From assembly GCA_965658225.1 (NCBI GenBank), contig CBFHRK010000009.1, positions 1 through 43,604 of the forward strand: a stretch of DNA of 43,604 nucleotides, given 5' to 3'. This DNA is from ECT2AJA-044 sp965658225. Its GTDB lineage: Bacteria; Bacteroidota; Bacteroidia; Flavobacteriales; ECT2AJA-044. Shown piece after piece: positions 7,064 to 16,164 of this stretch. The translations under genes and the position numbers were made by a program. Numbering within the stretch: the first letter of the stretch is position 1; the number at the start of each line of letters is the position of its first letter. A model generated the notes under the pieces. The model worked only from the letters and a program-made list of their open reading frames with translations, was not told the origin of the DNA and searched no databases.

Positions 7064-9463
7064 TTAGTCTCTTTCCTCACTTGGAGACTTTGGAATCACT
7101 AATTCGTTCAAATCAATATCTTCTTCTTCGTCTAAGATATCAATTAATGGCTCTTGAAACGTTCGCGTGGTGATGCGCTTTTCAAGTGTAAGTAACAACG
7201 ACGGAAGAAGTAATAAATTGGCCAACATGGCGATCAAAAGGGTTATCGATACCAACAAGCCGAGCGCTTTAGTTCCTCCAAATTGAGAAGCCATGAAAAT
7301 GGAAAAACCGAAAAAGAGCACAATACTGGTGTAGGTCATACTCACTCCCGTTTCCCTTAAAGCAGCCAGCACGCTTTCTTTAATATTCCAATTCCGCACT
7401 TTCAACTCCTGACGGTATTTGGCGAGAAAGTGGATGGTGTCATCTACACTAATTCCAAAGGCAATGGAGAATACTAAAATGGTAGAAGGTTTAATTGGGA
7501 TGTTAAAATAACCCATCAATGCCGCGGTCAGTAAAAGTGGAATAAGGTTGGGAATCAAAGACACAATAACCATCCTTGCCGATCGGAACATCCAAGCCAT
7601 GAATAAGGCAATCAAAAGAATTGCGAGGGCTAAGGATACCACTAAATTCTTGACTAAATAATTTGTTCCCATAATAAAGACCACGGATGTTCCTGTCAGA
7701 GTTACGTCGTAGCGGTCTGGATTAAAGATCTTATCAATGGAAGGGCGAAGAGAATTTTTAAGCGAATCCATTTCTTTGGTACCTATATCGGCGATATTCG
7801 CAGAAATACGCGCATAGCGACCGGTTGAGTCTACGAGCACCTTAACTGCGCTCGCACTCGTGTTCGAGCGGTCTGCGTAGGAAAAAATGAAGTTTTTGTC
7901 TTGCGAATTGGGCAGACTGTAATAGCTCGAATCGCCTCCATAAAATGCTTGTCGCGAGAATTTCGCTAAATCAACAATCGAAAGTGACCGCGAAAGCTCG
8001 AGTTTCTCAGCCATGATGCTTTGAAGCGCATCCATTTTCTTGAGGTTCGAAAGTGACGTGGTTCCTTTTGCTCGTTTGGTATCAATCATAATTTCGAACG
8101 GCAGTACCCCGTTGAAATTATCTTCAAAGAAAACCAAGTCTTGATAGAGTTTTGCGTCTTGAGGGAGGTCTTCAGCCAAGTTCCCTGTTTTCCGCATTTG
8201 AATCATTCCAAAAACACCGAGCGTAATCAGAATGGCTGTAGTAATGTAAATGCTGTTCCGTTTGTACTGCACGCGAATCATCATCCAATCGACGACTTTA
8301 TTAATCCATTGACGCTCGAGGTGGCGTACATGACGCGTTTTCGGTGGTTTGGCGAAACTGAAAATTATTGGGATGAGCAAAAGCGACAATAAAAATACCG
8401 CCATAATATTTACCGAGGCCAAAATACCAAACTCCACAAGTACCCGACTGCTGGTTAAAATGAAGGTGGCAAAACCCGAAGCAGTAGTCGCGTTCGTCAT
8501 TAGTGTCGCATTTCCAATTTTATGGATTACTCGACTCAAGGCTTTTACTTGATTACCGTGTTTTACGTATTCCTGGTGGTATTTATTTAGCAGGAAAATA
8601 CAGTTGGGAACGCCAATAACAATGATCAGCGGAGGTATTAACGCGGTGAGTAAACTTACCTTGAATCCGAACAGAACAATGAAACCCATAGACCAAACTA
8701 CGGCCACAATAACCACTACCATACTGAAGAGCATGGCTCGGAACGATCGGAAAAACAAGTAAAGAATAATGGCCGTGACCAACAGAGCAAGGAGCACAAA
8801 CAACACAATTTCTTGCTGTACTTTTTCCGCGTTCACGGTACGTATGTAGGGGAATCCGGAGGTGTGTGTTTCTAGTCCGGTTTCTTTCGAAAAATCGGCA
8901 ATGATTCTCCGAAGGTTATTCACCACTTTCACGCGCTTTTTACTGTTCAGCAGTTCTTTTTCAAGCGATATCGCCATAATAGTGGCTCCCGTTTCCGGAT
9001 TGAAAAGGATTCCGTCGTAGAAAGGCAATGAAAATATGCGATTTCGAAGGGCGTCTAACTCTGCCTGGTCGGCAGGAAAAGTGGTCATTACGGGTTTTAA
9101 TTCAAAGGCCTGCAAATCGTCATTTCGTTCAATGACCAAAGCGTCTGAAATAGTAATGGCATCAATGACTCCCATTTGAACGCTCAGCGTATCCGCTAAA
9201 TGGTTCCAATCGGTAAAGTGATCGAGCGTATAGAGATCGGGATCCGTAATTCCAACGACAATGATATTTCCTTCGTCGCCGAAAATGGCTTTGAAATTTT
9301 CGTAGCCAATATTCGTTGTATCCGTTTTGGGAAGCAGTCGCGCATATTCATAGTCCATTTGAACGAACTGCGCTTTATAGCCCATAAAGGCGGTAACTAG
9401 CAAAATAGCCACCAAAATGGTGATCCGATTTCTAAGAATAACTCGAGCTACGAACGTCCACAT
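7064..9463 (-). CDS. RND-superfamily transporter, MMPL/SSD type
   Basis: A 799-residue inner-membrane protein with the duplicated RND layout: one helix near the N-terminus (ILRNRITILVAILLVTAFMG), a large periplasmic loop, five to six helices around residues 215-370, a second single helix, a second loop, then five to six helices up to about 760. Each half carries a sterol-sensing-domain-like block; the second includes the characteristic GISVDDTIHFLAKYR. Such MMPL-type exporters in Bacteroidetes are thought to move lipids or hydrophobic compounds using the proton gradient, but the substrate is unknown. Its neighbours rfbA, polyprenyl synthase and a DUF5686 outer-membrane protein suggest envelope work. 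The acidic C-terminal tail (DILDEEEDIDLNE) is cytoplasmic. Confidence 0.9.
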   Translation of the reverse strand: MWTFVARVILRNRITILVAILLVTAFMGYKAQFVQMDYEYARLLPKTDTTNIGYENFKAIFGDEGNIIVVGITDPDLYTLDHFTDWNHLADTLSVQMGVIDAITISDALVIERNDDLQAFELKPVMTTFPADQAELDALRNRIFSLPFYDGILFNPETGATIMAISLEKELLNSKKRVKVVNNLRRIIADFSKETGLETHTSGFPYIRTVNAEKVQQEIVLFVLLALLVTAIILYLFFRSFRAMLFSMVVVIVAVVWSMGFIVLFGFKVSLLTALIPPLIIVIGVPNCIFLLNKYHQEYVKHGNQVKALSRVIHKIGNATLMTNATTASGFATFILTSSRVLVEFGILASVNIMAVFLLSLLLIPIIFSFAKPPKTRHVRHLERQWINKVVDWMMIRVQYKRNSIYITTAILITLGVFGMIQMRKTGNLAEDLPQDAKLYQDLVFFEDNFNGVLPFEIMIDTKRAKGTTSLSNLKKMDALQSIMAEKLELSRSLSIVDLAKFSRQAFYGGDSSYYSLPNSQDKNFIFSYADRSNTSASAVKVLVDSTGRYARISANIADIGTKEMDSLKNSLRPSIDKIFNPDRYDVTLTGTSVVFIMGTNYLVKNLVVSLALAILLIALFMAWMFRSARMVIVSLIPNLIPLLLTAALMGYFNIPIKPSTILVFSIAFGISVDDTIHFLAKYRQELKVRNWNIKESVLAALRETGVSMTYTSIVLFFGFSIFMASQFGGTKALGLLVSITLLIAMLANLLLLPSLLLTLEKRITTRTFQEPLIDILDEEEDIDLNELVIPKSPSEERD

Positions 9464-9505
9464 ACTAAAGGGTCGGCGAAGGTTTGGAACGAACGAAAGT
9501 ACGGA

Positions 9506-11911
9506 TTATTCCTGCCAGAAAAAACGGTAGGTGGCTCGAATCGCCACGTTGTTCCAGAATCCGGGTCGCGGGTACGATCCATACCGATAATAAAGTCCTA
9601 ATCCTGTGGAGTTTAGGATTTCCGTAATTTCAATTCCCGATTCGTAGTACCCGTTATTCATCACCTTTTTTCCGATGTTGAGGTGTTTGTCAGGGTTTTC
9701 TAAATCGCCCCAAGCAGCTTTGGTAACCACCCAGAATTTCGCGTTGATACTTTCTTTTCGGAACATGCGTCCAAAATTGTGACGCAGAATAATTTGTCCG
9801 TACCGATCGCTCAGAAACTCATTTCTGCGCATCGTTTCAAAACTGTATTTATCGCTGATTACGTTGGGACCGTTATACCAACCGGCGTATAGTCGCGAGT
9901 AGGGAAGGTCGCCACCCGCCCATCCACCCGTTAGGGTGAGGTATAAATCACCTACATGGCGGATTTTCCATTTGTATTCGAGGCGGGCGTCAAGACGCGT
10001 ATAATTGAAATCGTTCCCCCAAAGGCCTTCAATACCTTGCGTTACTTGAAAGGTGTAAATCGGATACGATTTTTCAATAGTCACATACCCGAATTGCGTT
10101 TCCATATAGCGATCGTTTGGCGACCACTGAACCGAAATCCCCGCTTCACTGTAGTTAAATCGATCTAGTGTGCTGGTTGGATCGTTAACATCGGAAAGGT
10201 ATTCATACTCGCCAACCGTATGTCTGCGTTCCCACTGTCCGAATATTTGCGCTTTCACATTCGACCATGGCCTAACGGCCAGATAGGCCCTGTGCTGAAT
10301 TGTTTTATCGACTTGTTCAACGGTAAATCCGCGATAATCGTCAATTAATAAAGGTCGATCATTCACGTGGAATTGAACGCCACCCGATTCCGGAGTGTCG
10401 AAAGAATAGGCATATCCGAAGCGGAGGTCTTTTGCCTTGTTTAGCGTTACTTCGCCATCGAGCCCGTATTTTGCGGCTTCATCGCGAAAACCCCAACCCC
10501 AGAATCCACCTACGGTGAAATGCTCACTGACTTTTTCATTGGTATGGAGTCCAACACCCAAACGAGCGGCTTCGTAACTATTCACTTGAATGATTCTGTT
10601 GAGGTCTATGCTTATGGGTCCGACAGGCACCTTTCCCGAAACCACCGATTGAAGTACTTTGAGCTTTAAATCGAGGTTCTCGGCTTCACCAATAGAGTCG
10701 ATGAATCGGTACGTTTCCTGTTCTTTATCGGTGAGGGAGCTATCGAGCCGATAGGCTGACCAAAATTCATCGTCGCGTTTGGCCGCTTTTGTTTCCAGTG
10801 TTACCGCAGTTCCGGGTATCGATTTCTTCTCTAGTTCCGGATTTACTTGGATATTGGAGAGGTAACTTCTTCCGATGGCCTTTGCCACAATACCGTTCGC
10901 TTCGATAGGCGGAATAATATCGGTATTCAATTGCGTTGGGAACCAGTGTTCACCGTCGATACGTTCATAGCGCTGCTGAATTTTAATCGAGAAGGGCGGA
11001 TCTTCTTCGTCGGGTTCTGCGATTACATTCGAAATAGCATATTTCTTGGAATGGATATAAACGACTCCTTTCAAACCGCTGATGTTTGCCTTTACGGAGG
11101 GCTGATAGGCGATTACGAAAACAGAATCGGCGTCGTCGGTATAAATGGTATCGCGAATTTCATAAACATACCGTTTGATAGAACCTTTGGCTATTGGGTT
11201 CAAATAGCTTTGGCCGAGCACAGATATGTAATCGTCGTAAAAACTGAACGACTGAAATTCGTTGGCTAGGATGACAAAACTTGGATTCTTGAGCCCAGAT
11301 ATGCGCGAGGCAATGACGCGTTCATTATCGCGCTTGTCTTTGATGAATTTGCGCTCGGTAATGCTCTCCATGATGAAGAGGTGCTGTTTGTCGGTAAATT
11401 CTTTGAGTTCGAGATTACTGCTGTCTTCTCTCGTTAACGGAGTTTCTGGAATCTCCAGTGAGTCGGTATCAACAGTGATCAGAAATTTGGAGTAAGAATC
11501 GTAGGAAAAAGAGTTGTAATTGGTCGGCGCATTTTCATCTTTATGGTCGATTGCTTTGCGGATAATGCGGTGGGCCGGATTTTCCTGTGCAACGAGCTCT
11601 ACTTCATTAATCAAGAAATTTTCTGCGACCATTCTTATTTCCCAACGATTATTCTTCGTTGAGGCAGGAACGGTTACTGTTTTCGTTTTATACCCGACAA
11701 AACTCAATGTAATTGTCTTTGGCTGTAGGTCGGTGTCAATAAAGAAGCGTCCGTCTATATCAGATACCGTTCCTTTGCGCGTATCATCATAGGTTATATG
11801 AACAAAAGCAAGTCGTTCATCGGTTTTTTCGTCTACAATATACCCAGCAAATCGTTGGGCGAAAGAGCTTGTTGCAACGAGCGTAAGGACCAAAAGGAAG
11901 AGTCTTTTCAT
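9506..11911 (-). CDS. DUF5686 outer-membrane protein with carboxypeptidase regulatory-like N-terminal domain
   Basis: The 801-residue protein starts with a signal peptide (MKRLFLLVLTLVATSSFAQ) and a CarboxypepD_reg-like beta-sandwich (GYIVDEKTDERLAFVHI ... VGYKTKTV, roughly 20-95). The remainder is a long beta-rich region ending in an aromatic residue pattern (ATYRFFWQE) consistent with an outer-membrane beta barrel. This arrangement is the Bacteroidetes DUF5686 family, which resembles TonB-dependent receptors in its first domain but lacks the plug. Its function is not established. It is preceded by the frr terminator and followed 42 bases later by the RND exporter, so the two may form an inner plus outer membrane pair. 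Confidence 0.88.
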   Translation of the reverse strand: MKRLFLLVLTLVATSSFAQRFAGYIVDEKTDERLAFVHITYDDTRKGTVSDIDGRFFIDTDLQPKTITLSFVGYKTKTVTVPASTKNNRWEIRMVAENFLINEVELVAQENPAHRIIRKAIDHKDENAPTNYNSFSYDSYSKFLITVDTDSLEIPETPLTREDSSNLELKEFTDKQHLFIMESITERKFIKDKRDNERVIASRISGLKNPSFVILANEFQSFSFYDDYISVLGQSYLNPIAKGSIKRYVYEIRDTIYTDDADSVFVIAYQPSVKANISGLKGVVYIHSKKYAISNVIAEPDEEDPPFSIKIQQRYERIDGEHWFPTQLNTDIIPPIEANGIVAKAIGRSYLSNIQVNPELEKKSIPGTAVTLETKAAKRDDEFWSAYRLDSSLTDKEQETYRFIDSIGEAENLDLKLKVLQSVVSGKVPVGPISIDLNRIIQVNSYEAARLGVGLHTNEKVSEHFTVGGFWGWGFRDEAAKYGLDGEVTLNKAKDLRFGYAYSFDTPESGGVQFHVNDRPLLIDDYRGFTVEQVDKTIQHRAYLAVRPWSNVKAQIFGQWERRHTVGEYEYLSDVNDPTSTLDRFNYSEAGISVQWSPNDRYMETQFGYVTIEKSYPIYTFQVTQGIEGLWGNDFNYTRLDARLEYKWKIRHVGDLYLTLTGGWAGGDLPYSRLYAGWYNGPNVISDKYSFETMRRNEFLSDRYGQIILRHNFGRMFRKESINAKFWVVTKAAWGDLENPDKHLNIGKKVMNNGYYESGIEITEILNSTGLGLYYRYGSYPRPGFWNNVAIRATYRFFWQE

Positions 11912-11953
11912 GCTTGTGAGTTTATGCAGGGCTTTAGGATGGCATAAAGTACC

Positions 11954-11991
11954 AAAAAAGAAAAGCGCACATCAGAAGACGGGCGCTTTTC
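11954..11991 (-). terminator. Intrinsic terminator after frr
   Basis: Arms GAAAAGCGC (11960-11968) and GCGCTTTTC (11983-11991) form a nine-pair stem with a 14-base loop. On the minus strand it is followed by CTTTTTTT. It lies 22 bases past the frr stop and closes the pyrH-frr transcript. Confidence 0.85.
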
Positions 11992-12012
11992 AGTTTCATT
12001 ACGTTTCACGGG

Positions 12013-12579
12013 TTAAACATGCATAATTTCTTCTTCCTTGCGTTCCATATGCTTGTCTACTTTCTCGCTATAAGTATTTGTATAGCCTTGGATTTGCGCT
12101 TCGGCATCTTTTCCAAGGTCTTCTGATAGCCCGTCATTGATGAGCTTTTTTATTTCGTCATTCGCCTCTTTACGCGCATTTCGGATCGACACGCGCGCGT
12201 GTTCCGCTTCAGCTTTTGCTTGCTTTACTAAATCGCGTCGGCGCTCTTCAGTTAAAGGCGGAATATTAATGATAACGGCCTCGCCATTATTCATTGGGTT
12301 GAGTCCAAGTCCGCTGTTCAAGATTCCCTTTTCGATTTCTTGAATCATTCCTTTCTCCCATGGCTGAACGGTAAGCGTTCGTGCATCTGGGCTATTGATA
12401 TTCGATACTTGAGCTAGCGGTGTCATAGAACCGTAGTAATCCACATGAATTGAATTCAGCATGGCCGGATTCGCCCTTCCAGCGCGAATTTTCAATAACT
12501 CTTTTTCTAAATGATCAATACTTTGGCCCATCGATTCACGGGCGGCATCAAAAATGAATTGTAATTCTTCGTTCATCAT
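12013..12579 (-). CDS. frr: Ribosome recycling factor
   Basis: Ribosome recycling factor splits the post-termination ribosome with EF-G. The 188-residue protein shows the family's landmarks: KELLKIRAGRANPAMLNSIHVDYYG near the N-terminus (shown here as LLKIRAGRANPAML), LTVQPWEKGM, NPMNNGEAVIINIPPLTEERR and a helical C-terminal half with RNARKEANDEIKKL. The length is close to the usual 185; the few extra residues are at the ends. The start at 12577-12579 gives MMNEELQF; the second Met is an equally possible start. It follows pyrH by 44 bases, the classic pyrH-frr pair. Confidence 0.97.
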   Translation of the reverse strand: MMNEELQFIFDAARESMGQSIDHLEKELLKIRAGRANPAMLNSIHVDYYGSMTPLAQVSNINSPDARTLTVQPWEKGMIQEIEKGILNSGLGLNPMNNGEAVIINIPPLTEERRRDLVKQAKAEAEHARVSIRNARKEANDEIKKLINDGLSEDLGKDAEAQIQGYTNTYSEKVDKHMERKEEEIMHV

Positions 12580-12623
12580 CCTTTTCTTTAGGGTGGCCTA
12601 ATTTAGGAAATACTTCTTTTCGA

Positions 12624-13331
12624 TCAATTCTCTACAAGTGTTCCTATAGATTCGCCCAGTACTACCTTTTTCAAGTTTCCTTCTTGGTTCATATCGAATA
12701 CGATAATCGGCAAGTGGTTTTCTTTGCTTAAAGTAAAAGCCGTCATATCCATAACGTTCAATCCTTTTTCGTACACGTCCTTAAAGGTTAGGTTTTCGTA
12801 ACGAACGGCGTCTTTATCTTTTTCTGGGTCGGCGCTGTAAATACCATCTACGCGCGTGCCTTTCAATATTACGTCGGCCTCAATTTCTATCGCGCGCAAG
12901 GTAGCGGCCGTATCGGTAGTGAAATAGGGGTTACCCGTTCCTCCACCGAAAATTACTACCCGTCCTTTTTCCAAGTGCCTAACGGCACGACGGCGAATAA
13001 ATGGTTCAGCCACCTTATCCATTTCAATGGCCGATTGAAGTCGTGTTTGAAGGCCCATGCCTTCAAGTACAGATTGCATTGCGAGTCCGTTAATAACGGT
13101 GGCGAGCATGCCCATGTGATCTCCTTGAACACGATCAATGCCTTGATCGGACGCTCCTAACCCTCGAAAAATATTTCCGCCACCTAGAACGATGGCCACT
13201 TCTACGCCCGATTCAATGACCGTTTTTATATCTTCGGCATAAGCCTTAATACGGTTTGGGTCTATACCGTAGTTATTATCGCCCATCAGCGCTTCTCCAC
13301 TGAGTTTGAGAAGGATTCTTTTGTACTTCAT
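12624..13331 (-). CDS. pyrH: UMP kinase
   Basis: Bacterial UMP kinase phosphorylates UMP to UDP, supplying RNA, DNA and nucleotide-sugar synthesis. The 235 residues begin MKYKRILLKLSGEALMG, the canonical start of hexameric PyrH of the amino-acid-kinase fold, and contain VLGGGNIFRG, DHMGMLATVINGLAMQ and GGGTGNPYFTTDTAA, all conserved nucleotide or substrate-binding segments. It lies downstream of tsf but after a strong terminator, so it probably has its own promoter in the 50 bases between that terminator and its ATG. Confidence 0.97.
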   Translation of the reverse strand: MKYKRILLKLSGEALMGDNNYGIDPNRIKAYAEDIKTVIESGVEVAIVLGGGNIFRGLGASDQGIDRVQGDHMGMLATVINGLAMQSVLEGMGLQTRLQSAIEMDKVAEPFIRRRAVRHLEKGRVVIFGGGTGNPYFTTDTAATLRAIEIEADVILKGTRVDGIYSADPEKDKDAVRYENLTFKDVYEKGLNVMDMTAFTLSKENHLPIIVFDMNQEGNLKKVVLGESIGTLVEN

Positions 13332-13380
13332 AAAAAAATATTCTTTCCGTTGTTAAAGGTAATAGAAAACAAAAGGGCAA

Positions 13381-13412
13381 AAAAAAGGAGAGAACTAAGT
13401 CTCTCCTTTTTT
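13381..13412 (-). terminator. Intrinsic terminator between tsf and pyrH
   Basis: AAAAGGAGAGA and TCTCTCCTTTT form an 11-pair perfect stem around a six-base loop, followed on the minus strand by a long T tract. It sits just after the tsf stop and separates rpsB-tsf from pyrH-frr. Confidence 0.88.
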
Positions 13413-13424
13413 AATCAATATGTG

Positions 13425-14258
13425 TTACACTCCGAGGCCGGAGCGCTTGAAGGCGGTAACCGTTAGGCCTTTGTCAACAGAGTTGAGGTATTGGCTTACC
13501 GTTTGTTTGCTTTCTTTAATGAAGGCTTGCTCCATAAGGGTGGTTTCTTTGAAGAATTTCTTCAAACGACCCTGTGAAATTTTATCGAGCATTTCTTCAG
13601 GCTTTCCTTCTTGGCGAGCAAGATCGCGACCTACTTCTAATTCGCGGTCGATAGTTGCTTGGTCTACACCCGATTCGTCTACTGCAATTGGGTTCATTGC
13701 CGCAACTTGCATTGCAACATTTTTACCTGCGTCTTCCTGTGAAGGAGTAGCAGATAAACCAACTAAAGTTGCCAAACGACTTCCGGCGTGAATGTAGGCA
13801 GCTACAAAAGGAGCATCGATTTTCTCATACGCTGAGATTTCGATTTTTTCTCCAATTACTCCAGTTTGCTCAATCAGTTTTTCACCAATGGTCATTGATG
13901 AATCAAAGTTAAGCGCTAATAATCCGGCATGATCTGCCGGACGATTTTCTAGAGCTACGTTCAATATTTGCTGAGCCAGATTTACAAAACCTTCGTTTTT
14001 AGCTACGAAATCTGTTTCACAGTTTACGCTAACTAATACACCGCTGGTGTTGTCGGCTGTGGTAGCTGAGAGAACAGCTCCTTCACTAGCTTCCCGATCA
14101 GCGCGTTTTGCAGCTACTTTTTGACCTTTTTTTCTAAGGATATCAATGGCTGCATCAAAATCACCTTCGGCTTCTACCAAGGCTTTTTTACAATCCATCA
14201 TCCCCGCGCCGGTTTGCTTGCGGAGTTTGTTTACTTCTGCGGCAGTAATGTTCGCCAT
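13425..14258 (-). CDS. tsf: Translation elongation factor Ts
   Basis: EF-Ts is the guanine nucleotide exchange factor for EF-Tu. The 277 residues begin with the UBA-like domain (NKLRKQTGAGMMDCKKALVE) and contain the conserved EF-Tu-contacting TDFVAKN motif (in VNCETDFVAKNEGF). The C-terminal ISQGRLKKFFKE and LMEQAFIK segments are also typical. It follows rpsB by 39 bases in the near-universal rpsB-tsf order and is followed by an intrinsic terminator. Confidence 0.97.
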   Translation of the reverse strand: MANITAAEVNKLRKQTGAGMMDCKKALVEAEGDFDAAIDILRKKGQKVAAKRADREASEGAVLSATTADNTSGVLVSVNCETDFVAKNEGFVNLAQQILNVALENRPADHAGLLALNFDSSMTIGEKLIEQTGVIGEKIEISAYEKIDAPFVAAYIHAGSRLATLVGLSATPSQEDAGKNVAMQVAAMNPIAVDESGVDQATIDRELEVGRDLARQEGKPEEMLDKISQGRLKKFFKETTLMEQAFIKESKQTVSQYLNSVDKGLTVTAFKRSGLGV

Positions 14259-14297
14259 TTCTGTATTAAATTCTCAGGGTTATTAATTCGATCCGAA

Positions 14298-15062
14298 TTA
14301 TTCAGCGGCTTCCGCCTCTGCTTCTTTCGTTGCGGCTTTTTTCTTTTCAGGAGCTGGAGCTTCTGCTTTGTCTTCTTTGCGTGTTGAAAGACCTTCTTTC
14401 ACTGCTTCGGAAACATATTCTAAAACCGCTTTGATTGATTTGGATGCATCGTCATTTCCAGGGATGGCATAATCAACATCGTTCGGGTTAGAGTTTGTAT
14501 CCACTAAGGCAAAAGTTGGGATTCCCAATTTCTTAGCTTCTTTCACCGCAATGTGCTCGCGCATCACATCAACAATGAAAAGTGCTCCTGGCAATCTGTT
14601 CATGTCAGCAATACTCCCTAATTGTCTTTCTAATTTCGCACGTTGACGAGTTACTTGAAGACGCTCACGCTTTGAAAGCGAGTCAAATGTTCCATCAGCA
14701 ATCATTTTGTCGATGGTTTGCATTTTTTTGATCGCTTTACGAATGGTTACGAAGTTCGTAAGCATTCCCCCAGGCCAACGCTCGGTGATGTAAGGCATGT
14801 TCAATCCTTTCATTTGCTCTTCCAAGATTTCTTTTGCTTGTTTCTTGGTTGCTACAAAGAGGATTTTCTTTCCACTGGCTGCAATGGATGCCAGCGCCTT
14901 ACGACTTTCGTCGAGCTTAGCCGCCGTTTTTTTGAGGTCAATGATGTGGATTCCGTTGCGCTCCATGAAGATATAAGGAGCCATGGCTGGATTCCACTTA
15001 CGAGTCAAGTGTCCGAAGTGTACACCTGCTTTTAAGAGTTTTTCAATTTCTATTGGTTGCAT
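14298..15062 (-). CDS. rpsB: 30S ribosomal protein S2
   Basis: The 254-residue protein has the S2 signatures: EKLLKAGVHFGHLTRKWNP at the start, IHIIDLKKT, RWPGGMLTNF, and the second signature around LFIVDVMREHIAVKEAKKLG followed by PTFALVDTNSNP. The last 30 residues form a Lys/Glu/Ala-rich tail, common in Bacteroidetes S2. It is first in rpsB-tsf, 113 bases after rpsI, a gap long enough for a promoter or leader, although I see no clear consensus there. Confidence 0.97.
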   Translation of the reverse strand: MQPIEIEKLLKAGVHFGHLTRKWNPAMAPYIFMERNGIHIIDLKKTAAKLDESRKALASIAASGKKILFVATKKQAKEILEEQMKGLNMPYITERWPGGMLTNFVTIRKAIKKMQTIDKMIADGTFDSLSKRERLQVTRQRAKLERQLGSIADMNRLPGALFIVDVMREHIAVKEAKKLGIPTFALVDTNSNPNDVDYAIPGNDDASKSIKAVLEYVSEAVKEGLSTRKEDKAEAPAPEKKKAATKEAEAEAAE

Positions 15063-15175
15063 TATCCAATTGGTTTACTTTCTGTTAGACTTAATTAACG
15101 TGGCTTAAGCAATTGACAGGTAGGCCATTAAGACATCCCATCAATTTAGGTGCTAAACCGGGTAAAAAATTCGAA

Positions 15176-15562
15176 TTAACGTTTCGAGAACTGGAATTTC
15201 TTACGAGCTTTCTTCTGACCAAACTTTTTGCGCTCTACCATACGAGGGTCACGAGTCATCAAAGCGTGCGGCTTGAAGAGGACGCGGTATTCTGGGTCCA
15301 TCTCGCATAAAATACGAGCGATACCTAGGCGAAGAGCCTCGGCCTGACCTGTTGTTCCGCCGCCTTCAATGTTGGCTTTTACATCGTACTTTCCTACGAG
15401 GTCTGCCAAAGTAAAGGGTTGCATTACTTTGTAACGAAGAGTACCAGTAGTAAAGTAGTCTTCTAATGTGCGGTTATTGATGGTGAAGTTCCCTTTACCC
15501 TCTTTTAAATATACCCGCGCAACTGAAGCCTTACGACGGCCAATAGCGTGCTTAATTTCCAT
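15176..15562 (-). CDS. rpsI: 30S ribosomal protein S9
   Basis: The 128 residues match S9. Visible family features are IGRRKASVARVYLKEGKG, the central GGGTTGQAEALRLGIAR signature, and the C-terminal RKKFGQKKARKKFQFSKR tail that reaches toward the P-site tRNA. The terminal basic Lys-Arg is present. It follows rplM with three bases between them, in the conserved L13-S9 operon. Confidence 0.97.
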   Translation of the reverse strand: MEIKHAIGRRKASVARVYLKEGKGNFTINNRTLEDYFTTGTLRYKVMQPFTLADLVGKYDVKANIEGGGTTGQAEALRLGIARILCEMDPEYRVLFKPHALMTRDPRMVERKKFGQKKARKKFQFSKR

Positions 15563-15565
15563 TGC

Positions 15566-16024
15566 TTAGAATTTAATTTCGTTGAAGTTGATTACTTCGG
15601 GCTTTTGTGCCTCATGCGGGTGCTCTGCACCAACATAAACATGCATGTTTTTAAAGATCTTACGACCTAAACGGTTTTTCGGCAACATACCTTTAACAGC
15701 TGACTCGATCAGAAGAATAGGATCTTTTTCGAACAACTCGCGCGACGTTAACGAGCGCTGTCCGCCTGGGTAACCCGTGTGGCGAATGTGTTCTTTTTGA
15801 TCCCATTTTTGTCCTGACAAGCTCACTTTCTCGGCATTGATAACGATAACGAAATCTCCACCATCCACGTGAGGGGTGAAGTTAGGCTTGTGCTTTCCGC
15901 GCATTACTTTCGCAATACGAGAAGCCAAACGACCTAGGGTCTGACCTTCCGCATCAACCAAAACCCACTGTTTGTTCACTGTGGCGGCGTTGGCCGAAAC
16001 CGTCTTGTAGCTCAATGTGTCCAC
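15566..16024 (-). CDS. rplM: 50S ribosomal protein L13 (GTG start)
   Basis: L13 is an early-assembly protein of the large subunit. The 152-residue frame starts with GTG (16022-16024) and reads MDTLSYKTVSANAATVNKQW, exactly how flavobacterial L13 proteins begin, so GTG is the real start rather than an internal codon. The signature region VKGMLPKNRLGRKIFKNM is present. It heads the rplM-rpsI pair. A promoter with both Bacteroidetes elements lies about 60 bases upstream, followed by a small hairpin in the presumed leader. Confidence 0.96.
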   Translation of the reverse strand: MDTLSYKTVSANAATVNKQWVLVDAEGQTLGRLASRIAKVMRGKHKPNFTPHVDGGDFVIVINAEKVSLSGQKWDQKEHIRHTGYPGGQRSLTSRELFEKDPILLIESAVKGMLPKNRLGRKIFKNMHVYVGAEHPHEAQKPEVINFNEIKF

Positions 16025-16049
16025 TTGACTTGATTTTAATTAATTACCT

Positions 16050-16113
16050 GACTCACAAGGGAGTCCTCTCAAAAACGGGCTGCGAATTTACGACAATAAA
16101 ATGTTACCCCCAA
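16050..16113 (-). promoter_or_regulatory. rplM promoter and leader hairpin
   Basis: On the minus strand TTG (16113-16111), 20 bases, then TAAATTCG (16090-16083) matches the Bacteroidetes TTG / TAnnTTTG promoter with one mismatch. The spacing equals that of the better promoter at 34202-34232. Transcription would start near 16078. The leader then contains GACTC-CCTTGT-GAGTC (16065-16050), a five-pair hairpin that might be an L13 control site; that part is speculation. Confidence 0.45.
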
Positions 16114-16164
16114 TTTTATGAACGAAAATGTGTTGAAAACAAAATTTGGGCTTTTTTGGAGGAA

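Noticed and set aside
10847..11269. 140-residue plus-strand open frame
   Set aside because: It is entirely antisense to the DUF5686 gene, has no protein-like composition or recognisable start region, and follows from the codon bias of the gene opposite.
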